Positions 6,556 to 14,947 of a stretch of DNA of 64,000 bases are shown here, one piece after another. The notes below the pieces were generated by a model, which searched no databases, was not told the origin of the DNA, and saw only the letters and a program-made list of their open reading frames with translations. Each line of letters opens with the position of its first letter. Position 1 is the first letter of the stretch. Source of the DNA: Bradyrhizobium sp. 132 (GTDB taxonomy: Bacteria; Pseudomonadota; Alphaproteobacteria; Rhizobiales; Xanthobacteraceae); NCBI RefSeq assembly GCF_023074185.1, contig NZ_JADPKY010000157.1, positions 109,955 to 173,954 on the forward strand, read 5' to 3'. A program made the translations under genes and the position numbers.

Positions 6556-9360
6556 CTATCTACATCGATAGTATTTTGCGTTACCCTTAGCGCTCGACCA
6601 CGACAGCGTTATCCCAGAAACAGCAAAGTTGATTGTGGCTGGCCACTTGTCAGCTCCAACCTGACAATGGCCTCGTACCGTCCAACCAGATCGGCTGGGA
6701 AGGAAGGCATCGAAAGTGCACATACCTCCCTCCGTCCGAGCCTCTTGAACCGAGATCATGAGTTGGGTGCCGTCCGTACATGCTGGATCGGCAGCCCAGC
6801 CGCCAAGAAATGAGCGATTGCGAGCGATTGCCCGTGGTGATTGTAACGCCTGAGTTGTCACCGTGTCCAAACGAGTGTCGGACGGCAAGTGATTGACGAT
6901 CTTGAACTCACGCAGTCCGCTGAGAGCGCCGGTACTCCACGACGGCTCAATAGACGTTGTAAATCCGAGGTCCTTCAGCCGGCTGATCGCGGGATCGGGA
7001 ATCGCGACGTTTGGGGTCGTTTGAGCAACGCTTAGGCTGGGATCAGCTGGCGGTTGCGGCAGAGGTTTGATTTCACGAGGCGGATCGAGCAGCGGCACCA
7101 CCAATGGAGCAACTGGCGCCTCTACGGCGTTCTTTTGTGGCTCTTGAGGCGGGCGTTCGATCCGCGGTGATGCCGGTTGTATCAGATTTCCGACCTGCGC
7201 CGACGCCGTGGGTTGCGCAGGCGTCGTACTGGGCAAACTCAAATTCGGCTGACTATTGTTCAATGCGATATTTGGAGCAGCTGAAGGTGCGCTTGCCGTA
7301 GCTCGAGGTGCAGCAGACGTTGAGGAAACCCTAGCCGAACTAAGGCCGTTGCTATTCGCACCAGCGACGACGAAAGCCGCAAAGCAGACTACTCCAAACA
7401 CCCAGCGTCGGGCCGCGACGTCACCGAACACCCGCCCCTTTTCGTCAGCTTCAGCCTGCTTAAACTCAACCCAAATCGCCTTCGCCCTAGTGGTCAGATC
7501 GGTCCGCGCTCGTTGGACTTCGGCCGCGACCGTCCTGACTGCGATCAAGTCAGCCTTCAAGGCGGTCTCGATAGCCAAGCGTCTTTGAGCAATATCGGAC
7601 TTCACCTGAGCGATGTCGCTGGGGTTGATCGGTTGACTGGGATTGAAAACGAAGCGTCGCTCAATATCTGAACGCCAAGACAATAAGAGCCCAGCGGTTG
7701 CCGATCCGAAACCAGGAATCTGTTCGATTCTTTGTCGTGAGATATCCGCTGCGGTGTCAATGCCATGCGACCGCAACGTCGCTTTCCTTGCGCTGCCTAC
7801 GCTCCTAATTTTCGCCTTTACGAGGCTAAAGCGCTCAAGAAAATACCTGAGCTGCATCTCGCGCTGCCGGCGCGACAAGTCCGCCAAGCGCCGCGTTTCT
7901 TCGGTCGGAAGATCGTTGTATTCGCGAATTTTCGCCTCGGATTGCCGTCTCGCTTCGTTAAAGCGCGACGCGTCTCCCTCGGTCCTGTAGCGCTGATCTA
8001 CCTGATCCCAAGCCCGTTTGAGCTGATGCGAACGAGGACCATTGGCATGCGGCTGGTTCGGATTTCTGAGCGCGAAGAATGCGGACGCGCCGAGAACTCC
8101 TAGCCCAATCAAGGGTGGAAGATGTCCCAATCTTAAAAGAACCGCCGCCGCAACGCCACTGAGGGTTGATATCGCGAACAGCCCTGCAGAACTATCAAGC
8201 GAGCCCTTGTTCTGGCCGCTTGGCGCACCCTGAACGATCGGCATTGCTGAATACAATGACGGCGCGCCTCCGGGATCAGTCACCCCACGTATTGCAGCGA
8301 TGAGTTGGCCGAGGTCCAGCGGGGTAATCGTACTGATGATGAGGGGGGATGGAAATGCAATGAAGCCCGGGATGGCTTTCTCGAGCTCGCACCAAGGACA
8401 ATTTGGTGCTGACGAGAAGTAAGAGTGACCCGCCGTCGCAGCGCACTTGACTAGCTGCGTCTCGGCACGCTGCAAAAGCGAGATCCAATCGGCCGGCTTG
8501 GGTCGTCCACTATTTGCTCCACCCGGGCCGAAGCAAGCCTCAAATGCAATCGCCAGCTCCCTTGGGACGTAGGAGAGCGTCGGCGCGAATGGTGGAGGCT
8601 CTGTTTGGGTACGGGACTTTTCCGAAGAGTATGCAAAACGGTATTCAGCGATCGCGCGCTCTTCGGGCATGTCGCCGCGACCAAGATATCGACCAGAAAA
8701 TGGATGCCGCCCTAGAAACAGCAAACTGAAGATGGCGACGCCCAACCCAAATGCATCGTGATTTGGCGTGCGCTGAATATTTTCGAGCGACTTCGCCTGC
8801 AATTCCGGCGGGGTGTAATCAGGCACTCCTACTGCGCAGTAGAATGTTTTGCCATCCTTTGAGAACTGAAAAGAATCGCAATCGATAAGGGTCGCCGTGG
8901 CGTCAGGACCAACCAAGATACCCGAGTGATTCAAATCGCCTATTACGCAGCCCGCCGAGTGCACGGCGGCTACCGCTCTCGCAATATTCAAAGCTGTTCG
9001 AAGCAAGAGCCTATAGTCCGCGTTCGGAAATTCATTGCGCCGACTTGCTGGCGAATACAATTGGTGAACCGGCTTCTGATTCCCGATGCGCCGCATCGTG
9101 AACCCCGCGAACGTGCCGCCACCCTCAAACAACGGAGAAATCGGAAACGCCGCGCTGGCCACCTTCGCCTGCATCCCAGTAGCGACCATGGCAGCGATCT
9201 TTTGCTGCCGTTCCCGCGCTTTATCGGGGTGATATATTTTAGCGACGAAGTCTGGCTCGCCGATTATCTCGAACACAGCCCCTTCGCCGCCGCGCCCCAC
9301 CAGCTTACCGAGTGGGACCGCTTTCCTCTGCTGATCAAAGATGCTCTTGAGACGCGACAT
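6556..9360 (-). CDS. Membrane-spanning TerY-P-type protein kinase with HhH and periplasmic tail
   Basis: 934 residues from the ATG at 9360, which overlaps the phosphatase gene by 26 nt (an ATG at 9399 is possible). Kinase-like domain 15-300: glycine loop GRGGEG (22-27), VAKIY Lys41, catalytic-loop GDLN Asp142 in place of HRD, and DFG replaced by DCD (160-162), as in TerY-associated kinases. A zinc site C306, H312, CPWC 321-324 follows. Then come a membrane hairpin (about 393-431), coiled coil, a helix-hairpin-helix (about 525-562, IPGFGSATA), more coiled coil, a third membrane helix (652-668), an Ala/Pro/Ser-rich linker (675-790), a peptidoglycan-binding-1-like segment (790-840) and a C-terminal domain with four cysteines. 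The last parts should be periplasmic. Confidence 0.85.
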   Translation of the reverse strand: MSRLKSIFDQQRKAVPLGKLVGRGGEGAVFEIIGEPDFVAKIYHPDKARERQQKIAAMVATGMQAKVASAAFPISPLFEGGGTFAGFTMRRIGNQKPVHQLYSPASRRNEFPNADYRLLLRTALNIARAVAAVHSAGCVIGDLNHSGILVGPDATATLIDCDSFQFSKDGKTFYCAVGVPDYTPPELQAKSLENIQRTPNHDAFGLGVAIFSLLFLGRHPFSGRYLGRGDMPEERAIAEYRFAYSSEKSRTQTEPPPFAPTLSYVPRELAIAFEACFGPGGANSGRPKPADWISLLQRAETQLVKCAATAGHSYFSSAPNCPWCELEKAIPGFIAFPSPLIISTITPLDLGQLIAAIRGVTDPGGAPSLYSAMPIVQGAPSGQNKGSLDSSAGLFAISTLSGVAAAVLLRLGHLPPLIGLGVLGASAFFALRNPNQPHANGPRSHQLKRAWDQVDQRYRTEGDASRFNEARRQSEAKIREYNDLPTEETRRLADLSRRQREMQLRYFLERFSLVKAKIRSVGSARKATLRSHGIDTAADISRQRIEQIPGFGSATAGLLLSWRSDIERRFVFNPSQPINPSDIAQVKSDIAQRRLAIETALKADLIAVRTVAAEVQRARTDLTTRAKAIWVEFKQAEADEKGRVFGDVAARRWVFGVVCFAAFVVAGANSNGLSSARVSSTSAAPRATASAPSAAPNIALNNSQPNLSLPSTTPAQPTASAQVGNLIQPASPRIERPPQEPQKNAVEAPVAPLVVPLLDPPREIKPLPQPPADPSLSVAQTTPNVAIPDPAISRLKDLGFTTSIEPSWSTGALSGLREFKIVNHLPSDTRLDTVTTQALQSPRAIARNRSFLGGWAADPACTDGTQLMISVQEARTEGGMCTFDAFLPSRSGWTVRGHCQVGADKWPATINFAVSGITLSWSSAKGNAKYYRCR

Positions 9361-10135
9361 TGAGACTTCGACGTGCCAGCAATAGCGTTTTGTCGTCATC
9401 GGTCCTATCGCAGACGGCCGGACCGTTCAAATAATTGCACAAATGTCGGGACAAGTTGCGATTCTTCCCAATCCCGTCGGACTTGAAGCCGGAAAACATT
9501 TGGTTGAAGAAGGGTGGGAACGCCGTGAGTGTCGAGAAATTTAGAACAAGATGCTCGATCCCGTCTGTAAAGACAGCCAGTTCAGACACGGGACCATCGA
9601 TATCGTTCAACTGAAATGAGGGCTCTGGGTCGTCCGTTACAAAGTAGGTTGTTGATGCATATTCCCCGTGTGAGGGCCAGCTACCAACAGCCCACTCCTC
9701 GGAATCGGACAGGCGATAGACAACCGCCCCGTCACCGACATGCAGGACTTTGGCTTTCCCGTCCCCGATGATGCAGCCGACCAGCGTTGCGGCAAAGTCG
9801 CGGGGCGTGAGCCCGGCAGATCTTGAAACGATCTCGATCCGTCCACGCATGTCGTCGAGCCAATCGCTTACAACTTCGCGAGAAAGGTCCGCTAATATTC
9901 CCCCGCTCTGCAGATAGCTCCTTACGTTCCGACAAAAGGCGCGGACTATGATACGAGAACCAACAGACGATCGCATCGCAGATCCAGCGCCATCGGCGCA
10001 GACCGCGACCAGCGCGGACTCATTTCTGCCTCTAACAAAGATACAAGCGCCCGAATCGTCGCAACTTCGGTTTATCCGGATATGCGAAGTACCAATTGCG
10101 CTCGCCGAAATCCATTCCCAACTGGGTACGGTCAT
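9335..10135 (-). CDS. PP2C-family Ser/Thr phosphatase of the TerY-P-like triad
   Basis: 266 residues. PP2C metal-site motifs are readable: CDDSG near 25-29, CADGAGS near 46-52, VGDGAVV, FTDGIE, and DDDKTLLL near the C-terminus. The fold is the compact PP2C_2 type, lacking extra domains. The start is fixed by a 4-nt ATGA overlap with the stop of the upstream vWA gene, indicating translational coupling; the kinase start lies inside its 3' end. It presumably dephosphorylates the vWA partner or the kinase itself. Family assignment firm; targets inferred. Confidence 0.88.
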   Translation of the reverse strand: MTVPSWEWISASAIGTSHIRINRSCDDSGACIFVRGRNESALVAVCADGAGSAMRSSVGSRIIVRAFCRNVRSYLQSGGILADLSREVVSDWLDDMRGRIEIVSRSAGLTPRDFAATLVGCIIGDGKAKVLHVGDGAVVYRLSDSEEWAVGSWPSHGEYASTTYFVTDDPEPSFQLNDIDGPVSELAVFTDGIEHLVLNFSTLTAFPPFFNQMFSGFKSDGIGKNRNLSRHLCNYLNGPAVCDRTDDDKTLLLARRSLNVASQEHL

Positions 10136-10815
10136 CCCGCTGTAGCCCACCCGTCAGGAGCCGTGGGGTTCTGTAGCGGCACTTGATCGCCCGGATTCGA
10201 TTTGGAGACAGATGAAAGCGAAGCTGAGAGCCATTGAAAGAATTCTTTGAATTGAAGGCCCTTCAGCTTCAAAGGCTCACGGGTTGCAATCGCACGCAAA
10301 GTGCCGGAATCAGCACCTTCCACGCCCACCGCATAAAACATAAAGGATTTAGCGGCCTCTCCTTCGTGAACAAGCTGGGTTGCACGGCTTACGGAGTCCG
10401 TCGGTGATCCATCAGTGATCAAAAAGACCCAGGGACGGTAATGCTTGACCCCGGCAGACCGGTAGGTGGCTTTTCTCTCCCTCAGCATATCAAGCGCTCT
10501 CTCGATTGCCTCTCCCATCGGAGTAGCACCCGCGCTTTCGATCTGTTGGGGATAGAAATTATGGACCGTCGCAAAGTCGGATTCGACCTTAACAGGGCCG
10601 AACGTGACGATGGCGACCTCGACGCGCTTGGCCGCCAAGCTGTCCATCGATAGCTCGTCGCGAAACGCTCGAAGACCGTCGTTGAGTTGCTGTATAGGAG
10701 CGCCGCTCATCGAGCCAGAATTGTCGAGGACGAGAATAACCGGGCATCGATTCTCAGGATTTTCTACGAACTCCGCAGCGTTAAATGGCTGTTGCGCAAA
10801 ATCAGTCTCTGACAT
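10132..10815 (-). CDS. von Willebrand A domain protein, TerY-like
   Basis: 227 residues, essentially one vWA domain. A complete MIDAS is visible: DNSGS at 31-35, Thr98 in GATPMG and Asp135 in ITDGSPTD. The ATG at 10815 has GGAG seven nt upstream, so I reject the earlier ATG at 10848. First gene of the operon and overlapping the phosphatase start. TerY-type proteins, together with a PP2C phosphatase and a kinase bearing a helix-hairpin-helix, form the TerY-P triad described by comparative genomics around tellurite-resistance-like stress systems. Other ter genes are absent from this window. Confidence 0.85.
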   Translation of the reverse strand: MSETDFAQQPFNAAEFVENPENRCPVILVLDNSGSMSGAPIQQLNDGLRAFRDELSMDSLAAKRVEVAIVTFGPVKVESDFATVHNFYPQQIESAGATPMGEAIERALDMLRERKATYRSAGVKHYRPWVFLITDGSPTDSVSRATQLVHEGEAAKSFMFYAVGVEGADSGTLRAIATREPLKLKGLQFKEFFQWLSASLSSVSKSNPGDQVPLQNPTAPDGWATAG

Positions 10816-11074
10816 GTTTGCTCCAAAATATCGGCCAAGCACAAGCATTTCTATACGATGCGTTCGGCTTTACAACCAAAAGACGATCGGTAGGCTCCCG
10901 CTTTCGACTAAGGGAGGGGCAGGTCGTCAGGGCGCGAAGACTACCCAGCAACAATGCCAGACTGACTTTACCGTGGTACCCTCCGCGGTCACTGGCCAAC
11001 GAAAATCGGACAGGGCATTTTGCGCCGAGCCGAAGAGTCCTCGCTTCTAGCGAACACGCTCGCGCCATGAGCGG

Positions 11075-11280
11075 GGGTCGGCAGATTGGCCGTCGCGATC
11101 GACCCCACCAAGAAGTGAACGGTGACGGCCGTGGAGACCAGAGTCAGCGGCCGTCCCCCTCGTTTCACAAACGGCATTGAGGAAGATCGGCGGCGCATAG
11201 AAGCCAAATCCCAGGCCGAGAATGGCGAGGCCAAAGGCCGCCGCAACAACGCTCGATCCATAGAACGTTCCGCTTCGCAT
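11075..11280 (-). pseudogene. MFS transporter N-terminal remnant, frameshifted
   Basis: From an ATG at 11280 the frame reads FYGSSVVAAAFGLAILGLGF, then FYAPPIFLNAV, the first helix and loop of a major-facilitator permease. Near 11156 the family sequence continues in another frame (RPLTLVSTAVTVHFLVG, then ATANLP) and then dissolves. About 300 further residues are missing. It sits between the vWA gene and the Rrf2 regulator and adds to the signs of rearrangement in this region. Confidence 0.6.
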
Positions 11281-11396
11281 CTTCGTCAACCGCCCGAGCT
11301 TTACCACGTGATTCTGCACAGACGTGCCGGCGCGCAGTTCGCGTCCGGTCGAAGCATGAGATCGGTGGGGCGAAATCAGTTGACCTTGCCGCCATC

Positions 11397-11417
11397 ATGT
11401 AACATATAAAGTTGCAT
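11397..11417 (+). promoter_or_regulatory. Inverted repeat overlapping the Rrf2 gene start
   Basis: ATGTAAC-N7-GTTGCAT (six of seven positions pair) ends inside the ATG at 11416. A TTGACC at 11380 could be a -35 element and the AT-rich spacer could hold the -10 box. Position and symmetry suggest an autoregulatory Rrf2 operator. Inference only. Confidence 0.4.
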
Positions 11418-11874
11418 GAAACGAGATAGCCGATTATCCGGCGTGCTGCACGTCCTGCTACACATGGCGCAGCAGCCCGGCACCTTCACGTCCGAGACCC
11501 TGGCAAAGGCCATGGACACGAACCCGGTGGTGATCCGGCGCATCATGGCGGGCCTTCGGGACCTCGGTTACGTCCGCTCCGAAAAGGGACATGGCGGCGG
11601 CTGGACGCTGGCTTGCGACCTCACGAAGGTGACGCTGCGCGACGTCTACACCGCGCTCGGCAGTCCCTCGCTTCTGGCCATGGGCAACCGGACAGAGGCG
11701 CCGGGTTGTCTCGTCGAGCAGGCCGTCAACGCCGCCCTCGATCAGGCATTCGGCGATGCGCAGGCGCTGCTGCTGTCGCGCTTTGGCGAGGTGACGCTGG
11801 CGATGCTGGGCGACGATCTGCGCAAACGCCTCGGCTCTCGAAAACTTCAGGGCATGAGCGCACATGGCGCGTGA
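11416..11874 (+). CDS. Rrf2-family transcriptional regulator
   Basis: 152 residues. The winged helix covers residues 5-70 with the Rrf2 signature (LAKAMDTNPVVIRRIMAGLRD, then GYVRSEKGHGGGW, LTKVTLRDVY). A dimerisation helix follows. Only one cysteine (in APGCLVEQ) lies in the region where IscR/NsrR carry three iron-sulfur ligands, so it is the cluster-free YwnA-like type. It is 27 nt upstream of a methyltransferase gene that is now frameshifted, forming what was a two-gene unit. Confidence 0.88.
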   Translation: MKRDSRLSGVLHVLLHMAQQPGTFTSETLAKAMDTNPVVIRRIMAGLRDLGYVRSEKGHGGGWTLACDLTKVTLRDVYTALGSPSLLAMGNRTEAPGCLVEQAVNAALDQAFGDAQALLLSRFGEVTLAMLGDDLRKRLGSRKLQGMSAHGA

Positions 11875-11901
11875 TCGGCTCCATTCAGCAAGGACGACAT
11901 C

Positions 11902-12581
11902 ATGACCGACGTTCAGGACATGTTTTCCGATCCGCAAGCGGTGGCGAGATACACGGAAGGACCGCCACGGTTCGTCCCGGGCTACAATGCCATGCTGTCC
12001 ATGGCGGCGATTCTTCTGGCCGAGCGTGCGCGTGAGGATGCGCGGATTCTCGTGCTCGGCGCCGGCGGCGGCCTCGAATTGAAGACGTTTGCGCAAGCGC
12101 AGCCGCGCTGGAGCTTCGACGGTGTGGACCCCTCCGCGGCGATGCTGGCGCTTGCCGGGCAAACCCTGGGCCCGCTCGCATCGCGCGCCTTCATCAGGGC
12201 TACATCGACGATGCTCCGCAGGAATTGTTTGACGGCGCCAGCTGCTTGCTGACGCTGCACTTCGTCGACGTCGAGGAGCGACGCCGCATCGCCTCGGAGG
12301 TCCGCCGACGGCTCAAGCCGCGCGCAGCTTTCGTGGTCGCCCATTTAAGCGCGCCCGATGGCGATGAGGAGCGCCCGCTATGGCTGTCGCGGTACTCTGC
12401 GTTCCTGGCCTCCTCCGGCGTCGAGCCCGAGCAGGCCGCGGCCGCGCGGAACGCCGTTACCAACCATCTGGAAATCCTCACGCCCGCGCAGGATGAGGCG
12501 ATTCTGCGCGAGGCCGGCTTCTCCGAGCCGACCCTGTTCTACACCGGGTTCACCTTCCGCGGCTGGGTGGCCTACGCGTGA
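11902..12581 (+). pseudogene. Class I SAM-dependent methyltransferase, single frameshift
   Basis: The 5' frame gives DVQDMFSDPQAVARY, the SAM-binding loop ILVLGAGGGLELK and VDPSAAML. Around 12185-12195 the family sequence moves to another frame (HQGYIDDAPQELFDGASC, then LTLHFVDVEERR), which runs to FRGWVAYA. Together they give about 225 residues, normal for a small methyltransferase. A single-base change would restore it, so a recent mutation or a sequencing error are equally possible. It follows the Rrf2 gene by 27 nt; substrate unknown. Confidence 0.75.
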
Positions 12582-12945
12582 GGTGGCCCGGCTTCAACGC
12601 GGCTGAGCATCATGCAAAGCCGGATGGACCCGGGGGTGCGGTCACAATCTATGAGTCGCGACATAGGCCGCGTCCGTTCTGCCTTCAATACCGGACATCG
12701 CCAGCTCGCCCCTGCGTATCGGCAAAGGGCCAGACAGCCGACACGCAGTCGAGAGCGTAAAGCTGGCGTCCTCATCGTGACGGTCAGAATGGAGCGCGTC
12801 GAAGTCGGACACTCGGACACGCCCTGGAGCCTTAGTTGTGTCAGTTGCAGCCGCCGCAATCGTAACGCTGGCGCCCTTCATCTTGCGCATCAGGTTGGCG
12901 ATTGGAAGAAGTCCATGACGATCGAGGGCGCGCCGGCGTGGTCCG
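12582..12945. other. Intergenic stretch without recognisable gene
   Basis: 364 bases with short open frames on both strands but no start/RBS combination or family similarity. The composition resembles the decayed repetitive noncoding sequence seen near other Bradyrhizobium accessory genes, but I cannot prove that here. Confidence 0.4.
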
Positions 12946-13065
12946 TCATCGCAGCAACTCGCTGTCCCGCACGCCTTTGGCGTGGCCCCGACGAAAGCCG
13001 GCGTTGTAGGCGGCCGCTGACCCGAGAATGGCGATAAGGAAGATGATCACTGCGACTATGGTCAT
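12946..13065 (-). CDS. 39-residue single-helix membrane protein
   Basis: An ATG-started frame encodes 39 residues: a hydrophobic helix (TIVAVIIFLIAILGSAAAY) followed by a basic tail (FRRGHAKGVRDSELLR) and a stop. The clean transmembrane-plus-basic-tail layout and high coding-like third-position GC suggest a real small membrane protein, oriented with the tail in the cytoplasm. The ribosome binding site is weak. Function unknown. Confidence 0.45.
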   Translation of the reverse strand: MTIVAVIIFLIAILGSAAAYNAGFRRGHAKGVRDSELLR

Positions 13066-13113
13066 CGTACCCGCGCAAGAGAGCTTTGACGTCTTCCGGG
13101 CCGTGAGAACGAC

Positions 13114-13141
13114 AAAGGGATTCCACTACTGGAATCCCTTT
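13114..13141 (-). terminator. Hairpin terminator after the OMP barrel gene
   Basis: A perfect 11-bp stem (AAAGGGATTCC / GGAATCCCTTT) with a 6-nt loop lies 23 nt after the stop of the minus-strand porin-like gene. Read on that strand it ends in TTT and a pyrimidine-rich stretch, fitting an intrinsic terminator. Confidence 0.65.
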
Positions 13142-13163
13142 CGCCACAACTGAATGTTGTCGC

Positions 13164-13898
13164 TTAGAAGTGGTAGTTCACACCGGCGCGCACGGTGTGA
13201 AAGCGGGTCTGTTCCGTGAGCGAAATACCACCCGGAAATCCGACGCCACCGCCGAGCGCGGCCAGCGCGCTGAGGTCCAGATCATCCTTGCCGAGATCGA
13301 CGTACAGATATTCGGTCTTAAAGGACCAATTCTGGGCGATCATGTATTCGAGGCCGGCGCCAACAGTCCAACCAACTTTCGTGTGCGAGCCTAGGTCCAC
13401 CAGATAGCTGGTGGAGGTCTGTCCGTAGGCAAGACCGCCCGTCGCGTAAACGACAGTGCGTTCCCACGGCATGACACCGACACGTCCGCGGACCGTACCG
13501 AAGTAATCTACGGTGGTTCCGATCGAGCCACCCAGACCACCGCCACCTCCGCCGGCAAAAGCGCCGAGGCCGAGACTGCTGTTGATGTTACTGCCCTGAA
13601 TGTCGGTTTCAAAACCCCACAGGAACTGCCCGGCCTGCCAGTTGTAGCCGATCTGAGCGCCGCCGAAAAATCCATTGCTCTTGAGATTCAGAGAGCCAAG
13701 CCCCGCGCCGCCGAGCGCAGCGGCATCAATGGCAAGAGCCGACTCACCACCGGCGTATCCACCGTTTGCGCCAACATAGAATCCTGTCCAGCTCGACACT
13801 GGCGCCGCATAGGTGGGCGCCTTCGAATAAAGGTCAGCGGCCGATGCCGAGGCAACCATGGTGAGCAATGCCGCAGACGTCATCAAGAGCTTCTTCAT
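13164..13898 (-). CDS. Outer-membrane beta-barrel protein (Omp25/RopB-like)
   Basis: 244 residues. Signal peptide MKKLLMTSAALLTMVASASA, then the ADLYSKAPTYAAP linker typical of rhizobial Omp25/RopB/Hbp barrels, SWTGFYVGANGGYAGG, and a series of amphipathic strands ending in the terminal aromatic NYHF that targets the BAM complex. A glycine-rich loop (FAGGGGGGLGG) occurs near residue 120. The ATG at 13898 has GGGAAG just upstream; the ATG at 13910 overlaps that RBS. Single-gene unit with its own terminator. Role: small surface porin or structural OMP. Confidence 0.9.
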   Translation of the reverse strand: MKKLLMTSAALLTMVASASAADLYSKAPTYAAPVSSWTGFYVGANGGYAGGESALAIDAAALGGAGLGSLNLKSNGFFGGAQIGYNWQAGQFLWGFETDIQGSNINSSLGLGAFAGGGGGGLGGSIGTTVDYFGTVRGRVGVMPWERTVVYATGGLAYGQTSTSYLVDLGSHTKVGWTVGAGLEYMIAQNWSFKTEYLYVDLGKDDLDLSALAALGGGVGFPGGISLTEQTRFHTVRAGVNYHF

Positions 13899-13910
13899 AA
13901 CACTTCCCAT

Positions 13911-14356
13911 TTTTCTTTTTTCAACTCAGCATGCTTGTCCTCCGCATGAAGCGGGCGCGCAAGGGCAAATAGGACACGCATCCTAGGAAAGCGAACCTAT
14001 TCGCACTTGTAAGATCAGGTAGTTGTTTGAACGCCATCGCGAGGCGACGCAAATGCAGTCCGACATCTGCTTTGGGTCAAAAGCAGCTGTTGGCCAATCC
14101 GTCAGGCGGCGTCAGGCTTCCCCCAAACAGCAGACATGACGATCGCTCTCGTGGTGTTCAGCTCAGGCTTCACAGTCCTTCTTGTGACCAGATTCGGCCT
14201 GCCAACACCTGAGCGGGAGCATTCTTGGCACGTGCGGGAGCATCGCCGACGTTAACCCTGTCGGCAAATGATTCCTCGCGCGTCGGCAGCCGTCGACAAG
14301 TCGCCTCATTGCCGCGGAGAATTTCCGACGGCACGAACCTAGATCGGAGGCGCATT
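13911..14356. other. Divergent intergenic region with decayed repeat fragments
   Basis: 446 bases between the barrel gene and the next plus-strand gene. It should hold the barrel promoter on the minus strand. Around 14059-14140, two imperfectly inverted pieces (GACATCTGCTTTGGGTC and CCCAAACAGCAGACATG) look like remains of a dispersed noncoding repeat. No gene seen. Confidence 0.4.
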
Positions 14357-14821
14357 ATGCTGAGAATGGCGTTGTTGGGCCTTCTGATCCTGTTCAGTGT
14401 CGGAGTGCTGTCGGCAATGGAGCTGAGCGCGCCACCGCGTCGCGTCGTCGTGACCGTCCAGCCGCTTGCCGAGCGGAGCGCAAACATCTCTGCTTCGTAT
14501 GACGCGTCGGCGAAGGCCGATCGCCTCGAGGTTGCCGCTGCGAGCAGCGCGATGCCGACAGAGGCAGCTTCAGTCGAAAACCCCGGTGCTCCGCAAGACG
14601 TCCATGTCCGCTCGCCCGCGCCGGAACCGATCGTCCGTCATCGGCCCGATCCGAAGACGATCGCGGCCGCCAAACCTCCCAAACCGAAGCCAAAGCCAAT
14701 TGTTATCAAGCGGACCGCCAATGTTCAGCGCGCAAAGGCTGCCAGCGAGACCGAGCCCTGTCGGCTCAAGGCGTTCGGCGGCTTGCTCAAGGCTTTGAAT
14801 TTGACGCGCTGCGAAATCTGA
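14357..14821 (+). CDS. Membrane-anchored hypothetical protein, Pro/Lys-rich
   Basis: 154 residues from an ATG with GGAGG seven nt upstream. Residues 4-22 form a signal anchor. The middle is low-complexity Ala/Pro/Ser, followed by a KPPKPKPKPIVIKR basic proline stretch like the rod part of TonB-type proteins. The C-terminus is short with two cysteines (EPCRLKAF, TRCEI). Likely an exported or periplasm-spanning protein found only in Bradyrhizobiaceae; function unknown. A weak 7-bp hairpin (14828-14848) follows the stop. Confidence 0.7.
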   Translation: MLRMALLGLLILFSVGVLSAMELSAPPRRVVVTVQPLAERSANISASYDASAKADRLEVAAASSAMPTEAASVENPGAPQDVHVRSPAPEPIVRHRPDPKTIAAAKPPKPKPKPIVIKRTANVQRAKAASETEPCRLKAFGGLLKALNLTRCEI

Positions 14822-14947
14822 AAACTCCACGAGCAGTCCAAGCTCGTGCCTGCTTCCTCTAGGAGGCGCTTACGGGTCCACACTTGTCGCCATCTTTCCT
14901 CCGGCCGAGGTGTCGCAAATTCTTGCCGTCATCCATATGTTGCCTCC

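Noticed and set aside
6238..10815. Calling the operon a tellurite-resistance locus
   Set aside because: TerC, TerD-family and TerB genes are absent; only the phosphorylation triad part is supported.
12890..13147. 85-codon minus-strand frame overlapping the hairpin near 13114-13141
   Set aside because: Starts within the terminator hairpin and has Arg/His-rich out-of-frame composition; the 39-residue frame in another phase is more protein-like.
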